A stretch of 64,000 nt of DNA from contig NC_049992.1 in assembly GCF_000003815.2 (NCBI RefSeq), positions 2,614,207-2,678,206 of the forward strand, in the 5' to 3' direction. Source of the stretch: Branchiostoma floridae (lineage: Eukaryota > Chordata > Leptocardii > Amphioxiformes > Branchiostomatidae). Position numbers and translations under genes: made by a program. Below are positions 24,101 to 34,704 of this stretch, in pieces; the stretch's first letter is position 1; the number at the start of each line of letters is the position of its first letter. Under the pieces are notes generated by a model that worked only from the letters and a program-made list of their open reading frames with translations, made no database searches and was not told the origin of the DNA.

Positions 24101-26093
24101 GCGCCACGCTCTTCCTTCGTCGCAACAACAACACAAGGGTTGCAGGCTTCTTCAGTTGTAAGCTTAAGCCACACCAGCGCCAATGGCTACCATGCGAGCT
24201 AGAGGCCCTTGCTATAACATCCGCCCTGAAACATTTCAAGCCGTTCTTTATACAGACAACTAAACCAGCATTTCTGGTCACAGACTCCAAACCGTGTGTC
24301 CAGGCGGTGGAAAAGCTACGCCGAGGCGAGTTCTCCCACAGTCCACGAGTGTCCACCTTCCTTGCCGCTATAAGCCAGTTCCCGATCAGTGTACAACACA
24401 TCAGCGGTAAACACAATCTATCTACCGACTACGCCAGCCGCCACGCCCTGGAGTGTTCTGACAGCAAATGCCAAGTCTGCTCCTTCGTCCATGCCCTCAG
24501 TGAGGAACCAGTCATTAACACCACCACGCTTAGTTCGGCGTCTAACCTAGACCTCCCAGTGTACACCAGTCGCCAGGCTTGGCACGCCATCCAGAACTCG
24601 TGTTCTTCATTACGACGGGTCTTCGCTCACCTTCAGCAAGGCACACGCCCATCAAAGAAGGACACCAAAGCCCGTGATGTTAAGTCCTACCTGTCACGCG
24701 TTACCATCGCTCCCGACGGTCTATTGATTGTTCCCAACAGAGATATGTTTGGTGTCACACGTGATCGCATAGTGGTCCCCCGTCAGGTGGCCCACGGCCT
24801 GGCTACAGCGATTCACCTCCGGATTGGCCACCCCACCTGCCACCAACTCAAGGCTGTCTTCTCCAGGTATTTCTTTGCCTTAAACATGGACGCCGTTCTC
24901 CACCAGGTCTCGGATGCATGTGACCAATGTGCCTCCCTCAAACGCCAACTACCCATCCCTCCGTCCTTCACCACACAACCACCTCCTTCAACGGTCCTCA
25001 CCTCGTTCGCAGCAGATGTGATGAGACGAGCCCGCCAACAAATCCTTGTTGTCAGAGAATGCAGTACCTCCTTCACAAGTACTCAGCTCATCAGCGGCGA
25101 AACATCCACCAGCCTCAGAGATGGACTAGTTGCATTGTGCACTCCACTTCGTCTCCTGGATGGTCCTCCTGCTGTCATACGTTGTGACCCAGCCCCAGGA
25201 TTCCAGGCCCTGATCAACGACCCCTGGTTGACAGAACATCGTCTCCAGATTGAAGTAGGGCACCACAAAAATGTCAACAAAAACCCTATTGCAGAACGCG
25301 CCATTGAGGAGCTGAGAGAGGAACTCCGTAAGATTGACCCTCTTGGCCAACCTATCACACCCGCCCAACTAGCCGTGGTCACGGCCTCCCTGAACACAAA
25401 GGTCCGATCCAACGGCCTCTCATCGCGAGAGTATCTGTACCAACGAGACCAATTCAGTGGCGAGCAACTCCCACTTTCAGACAACCGTCTCCTCGAAGAA
25501 CAACACCGCCGTCGTTCCGAAAACCACGCCCCCAGCGCCAAATCCAAATGCCCCAAGGCAGGGCTCGCGCCCACTCCCACCTTCCATGTGGGAGACTTAG
25601 TCTATGTCCATTCAGATAGAGACAAATCCCAAGCTCGCAGTCGGTACCTAGTCACAGCAGTGGAAAAGGACTGGATCTATATCTCCAAGTTTATCGGTCG
25701 CCAGCTGCGTGCTAGATCCTACAAGGTTCGATCAGCAGAATGCTATCCTGTCCCATGCCAGGTGCCACCGCAGCAACGCCAGACTGTCCCCTCTGACGAT
25801 GACACAACGACGCTTCTGAACCTGAAGAACCTATCCCNNNNNNNNNNNNNNNNNNNNNNNNNNNNNNNNNNNNNNNNNNNNNNNNNNNNNNNNNNNNNNN
25901 NNNNNNNNNNNNNNNNNNNNNNNNNNNNNNNNNNNNNAACGGCCCCCTACCAGAACTTAACGACCCACCGAACACTCCTCCCCCTCTGCCAGAACTCCAT
26001 AACCCACCGGACACTCCTCCTCCCTTGCCCCAACGCCAGTCCGACCGATGCAGACGACAGCCGCGGTACCTGAAAGACTTTGTGCTGTCATAG
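21157..26093 (+). CDS. Gag-Pol polyprotein of the LTR retrotransposon
   Basis: The ATG at 21157 opens a continuous frame. The Gag-like region (residues 1 to about 290) ends in a C2HC-type cluster (CPLCEQVG...H...C, around residue 283). The aspartic protease has LLDSGAES, with Asp near residue 376. Reverse transcriptase shows SDLTSAYHQIPL near 757 and the catalytic IADDLYCGG near 823. RNase H starts at TDAAAR (about 973) with downstream E and D. The integrase has an HHCC finger from about 1219 and a DD35E triad at about D1287, D1344 and E1380. The C-terminus is proline-rich. The gap at 25838-25937 has an arbitrary length. After it the frame rich in PPxTPPPLP repeats ends at 26093 (YLKDFVLS), rather than in the frame that stops at 26073, so I take 26093 as the end. 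Confidence 0.88.
25838..25937. other. Assembly gap (100 N) inside gag-pol
   Basis: A standard 100-N spacer. The true length is unknown, and the reading frame changes across it. Confidence 1.
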
Positions 26094-26559
26094 TCTTAGT
26101 GTTATTTTCAAGACCTGATGTATCCCTGAGTAATACTAGTACGTACTCACATAGTCCAAACAGATCAACACTTAATGCCAGACATGAAGTATCACCATAT
26201 ATACTCGTGTATTCCAAAGTTAGTGTATTCCAAAGTTAGTGTAAACAACAGTTATCGTGTACTCCAAGGTTATATAAGTCCTGATTCTTAACATAGTTCA
26301 CACCAGATTGTATACTCCAAAGTTACCTAGGTCCTGATTCTTAACATAGCTCATAGTCATACCATGGTAGTGTTTGTAAACTCCAAAGTTACTTAGTTGA
26401 GATAACACCATATATTCATAGCTTAGATACTCATAGTCATACCATGGTAGTGTACGTATAAACTCCAAAGTTACTTAGTTGAAATAACACCATTTATTCA
26501 TAGCTTAGATACTGATCACAGTTGAAATTGTTAAGCACATGTTCGTTCTTATCACTCAC
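26094..26559 (+). repeat. Retrotransposon 3' internal region with short direct repeats
   Basis: Non-coding. Repeats include GTATTCCAAAGTTAGTGTA in tandem at 26210-26242, and a unit of about 85 bp containing CATACCATGGTAGTGT and CTCCAAAGTTACTTAGTTGA near 26350-26400 and again near 26430-26480. Confidence 0.75.
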
Positions 26560-26586
26560 AAAAAAAAAAAGGAAAGGAAGAGTAAA
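26560..26586 (+). other. Polypurine tract
   Basis: An A-run followed by GGAAAGGAAGAGTAAA lies just before the 3' LTR, the expected plus-strand priming site. Confidence 0.75.
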
Positions 26587-26589
26587 TCA

Positions 26590-26749
26590 CGCCATAGTTA
26601 TGTTATGTTAATGTTATGTTATGACGTCAGCGGTGTCCCGGATGTTCTCCGCCATATTGTTGAAGAGTATCCAGAAGTTATTAAACCGTGCTGCGTTCAT
26701 CCCTTGCACTCGCGTCGTCCTTTGCGATCCTGGTAGTTCACTACTGACG
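26590..26749 (+). repeat. 3' LTR, 160 bp
   Basis: Identical by eye to the 5' LTR, including TGACGTCA at 26622-26629. Confidence 0.9.
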
Positions 26750-26892
26750 CTGAATTGAAGTTCTGAATTTCAGACTACAATACAACACAGGATGTGAATA
26801 TCAACTGGTAGGCTTAAACTGATCTGCAAAGCGTTAGCCCCCATTTGTTACTTCCTAACGATAGTAAAACGCACTAAGATTTTAGTTAGTTT

Positions 26893-27190
26893 TTAATAGA
26901 CGACATCACCTGTCGTTTGCACTAGCTGATGAAGCCCAAACAAGGAGTTGAAGCGTTCCCATAGCCCTTGGATGAAGTACCGGTCCTCTTCAGGCATGTC
27001 GTGGTTCCGCACATCGGGGAGTGCGGTGTCGACGATCGCCACGGCGATGTTCATCAGCACCAGGAATATTAGGCACATGAATGTTACCAAGAAGATGGGG
27101 CCGAGGATGGGCTTTGCCTCAAAAAGCTCTGTGTATTCAAAGATTCCAAGAGACATCTGGAACAATGTGGAGTAGGACAAGCTGATAGTC
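26893..27190 (-). CDS. Polycystin exon: pore region, S6 and C-terminus
   Basis: The acceptor CTCTTTTCAG precedes phase-2 entry. It contains the pore-helix-like STLFQMSLGIFEYTEL, the S6 helix and a short acidic tail ending DVVY and TAA. No donor is needed. Confidence 0.9.
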
Positions 27191-29490
27191 CTGAAAAGAG
27201 AAATCGATTCTTTGTTATTATACTAGTATATTCTGTCCTGATTTACCTCCAAGGAGATACTGGATACGTTAACTTTGTATTAGTTCTAAGATAGTCACGT
27301 ATGATCATTACAAATTACCAACCTGTACGCTGTTACGGTGGACCCGAACATGAGATAAGTGCCCATGCCAAATCCCGAGTAGCAGAGGAAGAAGTAGAGG
27401 ATGAAGGCAGAGAACTCCACCGCCATTCCCCGGAACACGGACATCAGCTTGGACAGGAATGGGTTGAACCTCAGCAGCCGCAGAAGCTTCATGATGTTGA
27501 CAAAGACAAGGAAAGCCAGGAACCATCCATACATCAGGTTTATGTTCACCAGCGATTTCAGAAATTGAAGTTGATCTTAACGATAACAAAAGAATGGAAC
27601 ATTATAGGAACTATATCATACAAGTTACAATAAAAATGTAGTCTATTACTTCTCAACAAACTTCAAAAATAGAAGTTGGTTAAGGAGAAATACGATAGCA
27701 CACCTTTCCCTTGCTGGACAGCCGCCAGAGCCATGGAGCTGTAGCCTCTATTAGATCCGTACAAGGCAATGACTGTAAAAGCCAAGATGAAGTTGAATAT
27801 TTCTACAATATTCCATGGTTCCTTCAGGTAGGCCAAGCCGGCGGCGCGTGCAATTTGCGCCTCTTTCCACAGCGAGTAGAGGAGAATGATGACGTAAATG
27901 ATTTCCAGCAGGACGTAGACGTAGCCGATCGTCCCCGGCCGTTGACGAAGCCTGAAGGTGTGCAGATGACGATGGGAGAAAACTCCGGACATCTCGCTGA
28001 ATTCAAACACCATCGTCACCGAAGTGAACAGATCCAGGTTTCCGTTGTAGAGCAACACTTCCAAAATGACGGCCCTGGTCTGCCTGTCGATCCAACGGTT
28101 GGCCTTCAGGTCTGCTAGGATGCTGCGCATCTCGTCTGCTGACTTTCCCAGCTCCAGACTGAAGCCGTCTCCCCAGTAGTGCGATTTCACACCAAAGACG
28201 GGTTTGATGGTGTAACCACTGAGGCGGTGGCTCCATCCAGAGGGACCCAATCCTACTTCCGACATGTTTGTGACCCTTTTCCATCCCTTCTGAAACGCTC
28301 CGGTCTCCTTCGTGTTTCCATCATACGCTACAGTACATTCATCGAACAAGTGCTTCATCCTCGCAGGCATCGTGCACAGCCCTACGATGACAGGAGACGG
28401 AGAGTATAAGAAGTAAGCTACAAATACGTGGAGTTTTCGGTCAGTTTGAGTCGATCTCTTTAAAAAACAGACAAGGAAGGTAGCGCTAGTTCACCTTATC
28501 CGCGGGGTAACCTGTATCCATTGTGTTTAAAACATGGTATTTGGGGACATCAGAAGGTGTTTTCAACTTGATCCCTAGATTATATGTACAAATATGTATA
28601 AATATACATATACATAGGTTACACTCGGATAAAGGTGAACTAAAGTTAACGCATATATTAATCATCAACTTTGTTCTCCGTCAAAGGAGGTTCCACCCAC
28701 CTGGTTTTACTCGGGCTTGGATCAAGCTGGGTGGGGAGACCAGGACCGACTGCATGTCGGCTGTGAAGCCCTTCTCCCACCAGCGGGGCTTGTCGTCATT
28801 GTAAGAAGTCTCCGGGTAGAAGCTCTGCAGAGCGGTCTCGTCCAGCCAGGACCACAGGGCAGGAGGGTCTGTCACCTTTGGAAGAATAAAATCATTCCCT
28901 TTAGCATTCACATGTTTATGTTTTCTTAAGACGGAGTAATCGCTCAAAATTTGCATATAAAAGAAGCATCCGATCGTTGATTGTATATATACATTATGAC
29001 AGCGACGAAATCAATGTTGTGTTTAGAATGTCATGATTTACAACTGAACTGTGCTTCAATTGTTTTTAACTGCGGTGTACTACTATGTATTTAAGTTAAT
29101 CCAATAATCGTGCTTGTGTAACAATAATGTACAATAAAAGACTGTCAAGCAGTGCAATTCAGCCCCTCGGGCTGCAAGACTGCTTTTACTTTGTCATACT
29201 TGTTTTGAACAATAAATAAACCAGTCTACTACTACATTATTTGCTTACATCATCTGTAGAGTCCACAAAGGTGCCGGCTGCGCTCTGTGTCTGATGGAAG
29301 GCCGGAGTCGTGTTGTGCTGCTCGTTGCTGATTGTAACGATGATCAGGAGAAACACACAAAACCGCGCGATGCCCCAAAGGACGTCTCCGATCTTCCTGT
29401 CTCTGTCTCGCTTCCTTCGCGCCTCCTTAACCTCCGCAGGGGACGTCTGAGAAAGTCTTTCCATTTTCTTCTTGACACGAAATGCACCAC
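26893..29490 (-). CDS. Polycystin-1-like protein, C-terminal channel region (five exons)
   Basis: Five minus-strand exons (29249-29490, 28701-28875, 27704-28381, 27323-27575, 26893-27190) join in perfect phase with GT/AG borders and end in TAA, giving about 547 residues. In order they encode a basic cytosolic helix (EARRKRDRDRK) and the first helix of the channel unit, the extracellular polycystin (TOP) domain with WLDETALQSFYP, HYWGDGF and a TRAVILEVLLYNGNLDLF core, helices S2-S3, then S4-S5 (MKLLRLLRFNPFLSKLM), the pore region (STLFQMSLGIF) and S6 (LVLMNIAVAIVD). The tail is short, with no EF-hand or coiled coil. This, and the sequence before the first helix, fit the PKD1-like rather than the PKD2 branch. 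Known family members are receptor-channel subunits of cell or ciliary membranes. The expected GPS, PLAT and first five helices are not visible upstream. Confidence 0.88.
27323..27575 (-). CDS. Polycystin exon: S4-S5
   Basis: The acceptor GTTATCGTTAAG and the donor AG|GTTGGT bracket 253 bases. It contains FLAFLVFVNIMKLLRLLRFN, then the S5 helix (FSAFILYFFLCYSGFGMG). Confidence 0.88.
27704..28381 (-). CDS. Polycystin exon: TOP domain, S2 and S3
   Basis: 678 bases. The acceptor is TCATCGTAG and the donor G|GTGTGC. It carries the bulk of the polycystin domain (C near 28340, HYWGDGFSLEL, RWIDRQTRAV, LLYNGNLDLFTSV) and two hydrophobic helices (IGYVYVLLEIIYVIILLYSL and a second near 27750). Confidence 0.92.
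28701..28875 (-). CDS. Polycystin exon: start of the TOP domain
   Basis: The acceptor TTCTTCCAAAG and the donor CCAG|GTGGGT bracket it. It encodes PPALWSWLDETALQSFYPE and a segment ending LIQARVKP, matching the post-S1 part of PKD1-like proteins. Confidence 0.85.
29249..29490 (-). CDS. Polycystin exon: basic linker and first channel helix
   Basis: The donor GATGAT|GTAAGC is clear. The acceptor is placed at ACAAAG|GTGG by phase. The exon encodes a lysine/arginine-rich helix then ARFCVFLLIIVTI, the membrane helix equivalent to PKD2 S1. Confidence 0.8.
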
Positions 29491-29730
29491 CTTTGTCAGA
29501 AAATGATATCGAATCGGTAAGCAGGAAGAAGAGGGTAGAACTGTAACTACATCAAGTGGAAGATACAGCATGACGGCCATCTTTTATATATGGTTGTACC
29601 TTGTTAAAATGTTACACCTTACATGTCGCTCATGTCACGATCTTTCGACAAATTTGAAATTTAGAAAATAAATTATGATTGTACCGGAAGAAGATGTCAC
29701 AGTTATGCAGCATTATCAAGTATCACTCAC

Positions 29731-29770
29731 TATCGAACCCTGAACGCTTTTGCGAAGTCACAGTGCTGTC
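29731..29770 (-). CDS. Candidate 40-bp polycystin exon
   Basis: The acceptor TTTTCATGCAG and the perfect donor GTGAGT flank 40 bases. They read DSTVTSQKRSGFD and leave one base that joins the exon at 29490 in frame (AGT, Ser). Position and phase suit the variable cytosolic loop before the channel unit. No homology is visible in so short a piece. Confidence 0.45.
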
Positions 29771-29825
29771 CTGCATGAAAATAGTGGCCCCCTCGATTTC
29801 AAAAATCGTCTTCAAGTGGCATGAC

Positions 29826-29867
29826 TTTTGAAAATGGATGAAACCAGATGATCGCAAGAAGCAATAT
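29826..29867 (-). CDS. Very tentative 42-bp polycystin exon
   Basis: After a possible acceptor (CGTTACAG) come 14 hydrophobic-rich codons (ILLLAIIWFHPFSK), then GTCATG, a poor donor. It would join the 40-bp exon in phase 0 and resembles the end of the fifth helix in PKD1-like proteins. If the donor is not used, the frame stops soon after. Confidence 0.2.
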
Positions 29868-30130
29868 CTGTAACGTTAAAAGTTAAACTTTGAGGAATTT
29901 GGAACACAAGCCTATGGATAGTGACAAGATTAATATTAACTTGAAAGTTCATCTGTGCTGGTAGAAGTCAGTCTTTAACTAGTTAAACCATCAGGAGAGA
30001 ACAATCCACTGCTAATGTCACGTCACAGCAGCAGTGGATTGTTCATTCGCTTGACAATGACTGGTGATGTTCAGTCGAAAATTGGGGGGTGAGTCCAATT
30101 TTTGTGTTGATATTACAGTAAACTAGTTCG

Positions 30131-30230
30131 NNNNNNNNNNNNNNNNNNNNNNNNNNNNNNNNNNNNNNNNNNNNNNNNNNNNNNNNNNNNNNNNNNNNNN
30201 NNNNNNNNNNNNNNNNNNNNNNNNNNNNNN
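30131..30230. other. Assembly gap (100 N)
   Basis: The gap lies between the polycystin exons and repeat copy B. Missing exons could be hidden here. Confidence 1.
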
Positions 30231-31545
30231 TTTTTGGTACCAGATAGCAGCATTTTTCACAGCAATCCCTATCTATCCCTGACCTATCATGTGTCAAGAC
30301 AGGAACATTTTGAGTGCACAGTCAGCATCTTGTACTGTTGTAGTCTTGTTTTTGTTTCATAGAAATTCATAGAGAACTAGGGAACATCAGCTACTGGTGT
30401 AATGACTACTACTACTATCACCGGAAGTGGGTACCCAGTGGACATCGAAACTAGCCCATCGTTTGCTGCCTTGTCCAGATACGAAATGTGTACGTGTAAC
30501 ACACAGTTAGAGCCACTCTCTAATTGCAGAAATCAAATTTTGTTCCCGTGTCATCACAGTAGTGTTTCCCTTTGTATGTCAATGCAGGGCTTTGCTGGAG
30601 AATTGCAGAACAAATCTTGCTGATTACCAATTTGTGTGCACTTTGCTGGTGCAGAACCAACATCCCACCACAAGGCAAAACACTGTGATTATGAAAATAA
30701 ACAATTTGAAGGTAACTTGTGCATTGTTTGGGAAATATTTCAAGTTTTACAAGGAGACTTGCATAGGGCCCCACTGTAGGCGGGCTGAATCTGCAGCTGG
30801 TACACCAAAATGGCAGACTTCACTTGTGATATGGAAGCTGGTTAGTTGCTATGGGGAGGATCATGTAACTGAATAAGCCGTATAAAAGGAGGATACTAGG
30901 ACCTGCCAAGGTAGCCTGCCCTAGCCAGCCCATATTTTCCTGGAACCCCCTGTCACTACTAGTGATATGCAAATACATATGGGAAAATATCTCGGTATCT
31001 GGCTCACAGAGACAAGAAATATCTAAGACTTACGTGTTACTTGATAAGGTCTTCTTCTTTGAATGGCCTGCATCAAGTAGTTTACTAAATTGAACTGAAT
31101 ATTGAAGCATGCAATATGGACAGTCAAATTACACAGTGAATGCCTTACCGTATATCTGCCCCGATGGAACAGAGGAATATTTTAGCCATGCTCTGAATAC
31201 CACCTTACTTTACCTTTAGACTAAAGAGCCTTCTTTCCAGGGAAGTCCGTTCCACTGCCGACCGGATAATGCCAGGGATGGACGCCAGGCCAGGCAGGAT
31301 ACTGGCCAGCTGCAGGCTATCGCTACAAAACAGGCCGCCATTTTGTTTGAAGTGATCAGCTGGTCAGCTCGACTCCCATCACGCAATGCGCGTCACAGCG
31401 TCTAATTTACCGTCATTAGTCTGCCACCGACAAGCTTCGCTAATGGCAGCGATCTGGAACACTGGATCGTAATCTATACCCGATACTATCGCCTAATGAT
31501 TTCCCATTTTTAACGACAAGAAACGCTAATGACAACAGTATCGGG
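30231..31545 (+). mobile_element. 1.3-kb repeat element, copy B
   Basis: Near-identical to 18890-20204 in the same orientation, 11.34 kb away. It ends at the same AGTATCGGGTG boundary, and its left side is cut by the N gap. The short open frames inside are the same as in copy A and are not supported as genes. Confidence 0.8.
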
Positions 31546-32090
31546 TGCACTTCACCATTCTAGCACATTTGTGTCATTATTTCGTACTCAGCGTTTAAAA
31601 GGACACACAAACATGCCGCAAACGGACCCCTTTGATTTATTATATCCTACAATAAATCAGCACAGGATCGAGCCACTAACGGTTTCCCGTCGGTACTTTT
31701 CGGAGATTTTCGAACGCATGAGGTCATCGAGCGAATTGAATCTGATTCGCCCGTTCGCAAATCGAAACTTTATTCGAACAAGTGACGACATCTCCGGAAG
31801 CGTTCGGGATTCATTTGTCATGTTCGCGTGCGTTCCGAAAATTTGAAATAATGGCACGTGCAGCGCTCAGATTTTCAATAAGTTCTCACCACCCAACGAC
31901 GTCTCATCTTTGCTCAATAAATGTCGATATGCAATGAGATAGTGTTATTTAACCTTAATGTGTGTAAAAATGTCTTGAAAATTAAATTTCAAAAGACTCA
32001 AAAACTGCTCTGGGCGCCTTTAACAAACAAACCGACACATATATACACACATTATATAAAATAAAACATAACATTGTCTACACAGAAGGG
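31546..32090. other. Non-coding stretch, no gene recognised
   Basis: A plus-strand open frame (31529-31846) starts inside copy B and runs on. Its peptide shows no motif I can name. No polycystin PLAT, GPS or helix sequence was found on the minus strand. Confidence 0.35.
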
Positions 32091-32306
32091 TTGAAAGGAA
32101 AACTACAACCCGCCCCAACCCGAGCGAGACGTAATCTCATGACAGGCAGTTGGTTCGACCTGTCTGTAAGAAGTTTCTGTAAGACATTGTACCGTAAGGC
32201 CTCTTTCTTGCCGCGCACTATAAGTTATTGGAACCTGCTACCACAAGTGGCTGTCGAAGCCTCTACCATTGACACGTTTGTGTCAATGGTCTCCGAGCGT
32301 ATGTGA
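32091..32306 (+). mobile_element. C-terminal fragment of a CR1-like LINE ORF2
   Basis: The frame ends with the usual tail of such reverse-transcriptase proteins (FCKTLYRKASFLPRTISYWN, then LLPQVAVEASTIDTF), followed by a stop. Only the last 70 codons or so remain. Confidence 0.7.
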
Positions 32307-33174
32307 CAACCTAAAACCTTGGCCGGTGATCTCGACCCTTGACCACCCATAAGCCACAGAATAATCAACACGATGATTGTGGTCGCTTCAACCGGAAGAG
32401 GAAGAGGACACACTGCGGATGAGATCGAGCTCACGGCTTCTAGTTCCGGAGGCGGGGACACTGGACTACACACTGCCAGCTCTTGCTTGCATATAAGAAT
32501 ACAGAGACATACATGAGGCATATACATGCTGCAACTGCTTTCCGAGGCTTTATTTGATGGAACTGAAGTTGTCGTCGTAGATCGTAAACAAGAGTTCGAC
32601 GACTCCATGCCTGCGTCAAGCTTTCTTTTGAAATTACTTAAACTGCATAATATGTGACTAATCTCCGCTATTCCCCAATGACGTCACTTCAAAGTTAGAT
32701 ACCCCTACCCCCCACCCCCTCTCCCAAATAATGTATAAAGAAAACGAAGAAACCATGCAGAAATTCTCCTGCAGAAAGCCAGAAAAGCAATCAGGGTGTC
32801 CGAAATGTAATGAATTCCTTACCAACTGTTCTAACTGTCCATTCATAGCGTCTTGAGTAATTATGCTGTTCATCTACAAACAAGGAAACAGACGAACGAA
32901 ATTGACAATTTTTAAATAGTTAAAATAGTTAAACCATCGTCCTTTACCTCTTTTTACAGATTATTAGGTAACTGCTTAATATCCGCTTCTTAATACAAAT
33001 GTTCAATGTTAAATGTATAACCTTATTATCAATTGTAGTCTTGACGTGTTCTAGACTACTTGTCGTTCTTTCTTTTTAACAACGTATTTGAAAAAAAATC
33101 TCGATTTCAATCAGATCGTTTTCCTGCATCATTTAGATGCACATGCAAACTAGATATCAATTTAAAATGTGCAT
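32307..33174. other. Intergenic or intronic stretch, nothing supported
   Basis: A 127-codon minus frame (32225-32608) contains a hydrophobic run but overlaps the LINE tail antisense and lacks splice support. The rest is AT-rich. Confidence 0.35.
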
Positions 33175-33183
33175 TTAACGTTG

Positions 33184-33347
33184 CGTGTGTTCGTGTGTGC
33201 TGTACTGTGTGTGTGTGTGTGCGCGCGCGCGCGTGTGTTCTTGTGTGTGTACATGTGTGTGTTTGTGTGTGTGTGTTTCACGGTGTGTGTGTGTGTGTGT
33301 GTGCGCGTATGTGTGTGTGTGTGTGTGTGCGTGCATGTGTGTGTTCT

Positions 33348-33382
<35 letters not shown>

Positions 33383-33392
33383 TTGTGTGTTT

Positions 33393-33438
<46 letters not shown>

Positions 33439-33440
33439 CT
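33184..33440 (+). repeat. (GT)n-rich microsatellite
   Basis: A long impure GT/GC dinucleotide tract. All long frames across it are artefacts of the repeat. Confidence 0.97.
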
Positions 33441-33564
33441 TCACTTCAAAAGTATCTGGCAAACAATTTAGCCCAAACAACATTAGCGCTGCTATATCTG
33501 TGGGGCTAGTAGGGTCACACAACAGTTTGTATTGCGGCTATGCCTGCCTCTCTGACTGCGCTGT

Positions 33565-33757
33565 TTAGCCACTGTCTCCCGGACGGGTCACCCTTCCGGC
33601 CGCCCGCTTGCAGATGAAGGACCTGGTGGCTCGTTCATCACAGGACACGTCGTACCACTGGTCCGTTCCCCAGACGTTCTTCATCACTATGGCAACGCAG
33701 TAGCTCATCTTGGCTCCGTCCGGCTGTGGGAACCAGGTTCTTACATCCATGGGTGAC
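33565..33757 (-). CDS. Last exon: C-terminal half of C-type lectin domain 2
   Basis: The acceptor CTTCCTCAG precedes phase-2 entry. It contains TWFPQPDG, then C, then WYDVSC and SFICKR, the closing cysteine of the fold, then 13 residues and TAA. The QPD triplet (33718-33726) sits at the position that sets sugar preference in this family. Confidence 0.9.
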
Positions 33758-34666
33758 CTGAGGAAGGTGTGATGGGAAAACAATGCTGTGTTAAGTAGCA
33801 AATGGTGTGTTTTGTTTCACCATTCTCGGCAGAGAGGGTTAAAGAAAGGCAGATAGATAATGTTAACCTGAAAATATTGGTATCTTAGTATTGATTTACC
33901 AATTTTAATGTTCAGAACGATTCAGGATATCCAGCAGGAGATCGTGCAAGCCTGCACATTTAGAATAAAACTTATCAATTTGTCAGTATATCAGCTTCCG
34001 CTCCCCGTCCTTTACCAGCGACGAAGACCGCCATTGCCTCACCCTATCTGCAACACTCTCGTGTCACGTAATATGCGTGTGGCCTTTGCAATTGATTATT
34101 CTTCAGAGCTAAAAAAAGAAGGCGGGTGCCTTCTGAAAGGTTCTTGCCACAGCTGCCATTTGCCATGCATGACAGGTAAATTCTCTCTCTCGAGTGTTCG
34201 AAGGGCTGTATCTACATTGATAAACATAGACTCTGACGCATAGACGATCATAGCTGTGTCTTCTCCCACATGTATTTTCGGAAATGGGATGTGAAATGTC
34301 GTGGCCTGTTATTCTACACGAGACGACTTTGATTAAAATCAGAATATATATTGATATATAATATAAGATATATAACAGAACTAAGCATGTTCAATTGCTT
34401 TTTATGTTTGTAGCTGAAGAGAGGGCGCTTACCAGTCCATGTAAGTCACCGGGATGCCATCGGTCCAGACAAAGGTTCGGTTCAGGTGGATGTCGTACAG
34501 ACCTTGGGGCAACGAGTATTTATTGTCATGGATGAAGATTATATTTATCAAAACGCACAGCAGTTTTCTTTTGCAGACTCCAGATTTCCGTTTCTTATTT
34601 CAACTTTTGAATCTAAATCTTGATATAAACTGTATTGAATGTGATGTCAAATGGTAACGTACATGT

Positions 34667-34704
<38 letters not shown>

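Larger units (their letters stand above)
20924..26749 (+). mobile_element. Ty3/gypsy-like LTR retrotransposon, full length
   Basis: Two 160-bp direct repeats flank a single long gag-pol frame. The 5' repeat is followed at once by a primer-binding site starting TGG, and the 3' repeat is preceded by a polypurine tract. The repeats are identical by eye and the frame is intact apart from an assembly gap, so the insertion is recent. The domain order PR-RT-RNaseH-IN is that of Ty3/gypsy and BEL. The RT signature 'DLTSAYHQIPL' favours Ty3/gypsy. The flanking bases share only CTG (20921-20923 and 26750-26752), so the target duplication is unclear. Confidence 0.9.

Noticed and set aside
25083..25580. 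165-codon minus-strand frame
   Set aside because: Antisense shadow of the integrase region of gag-pol.
32225..32608. 127-codon minus-strand frame with a hydrophobic segment, considered as a polycystin helix exon
   Set aside because: It overlaps a LINE tail antisense, has no convincing splice sites, and its hydrophobic stretch does not resemble PKD1-family helices.
33060..33568. Cysteine/valine-rich frames on the plus strand and His/Thr-rich frame on the minus strand
   Set aside because: Translation of a GT microsatellite.
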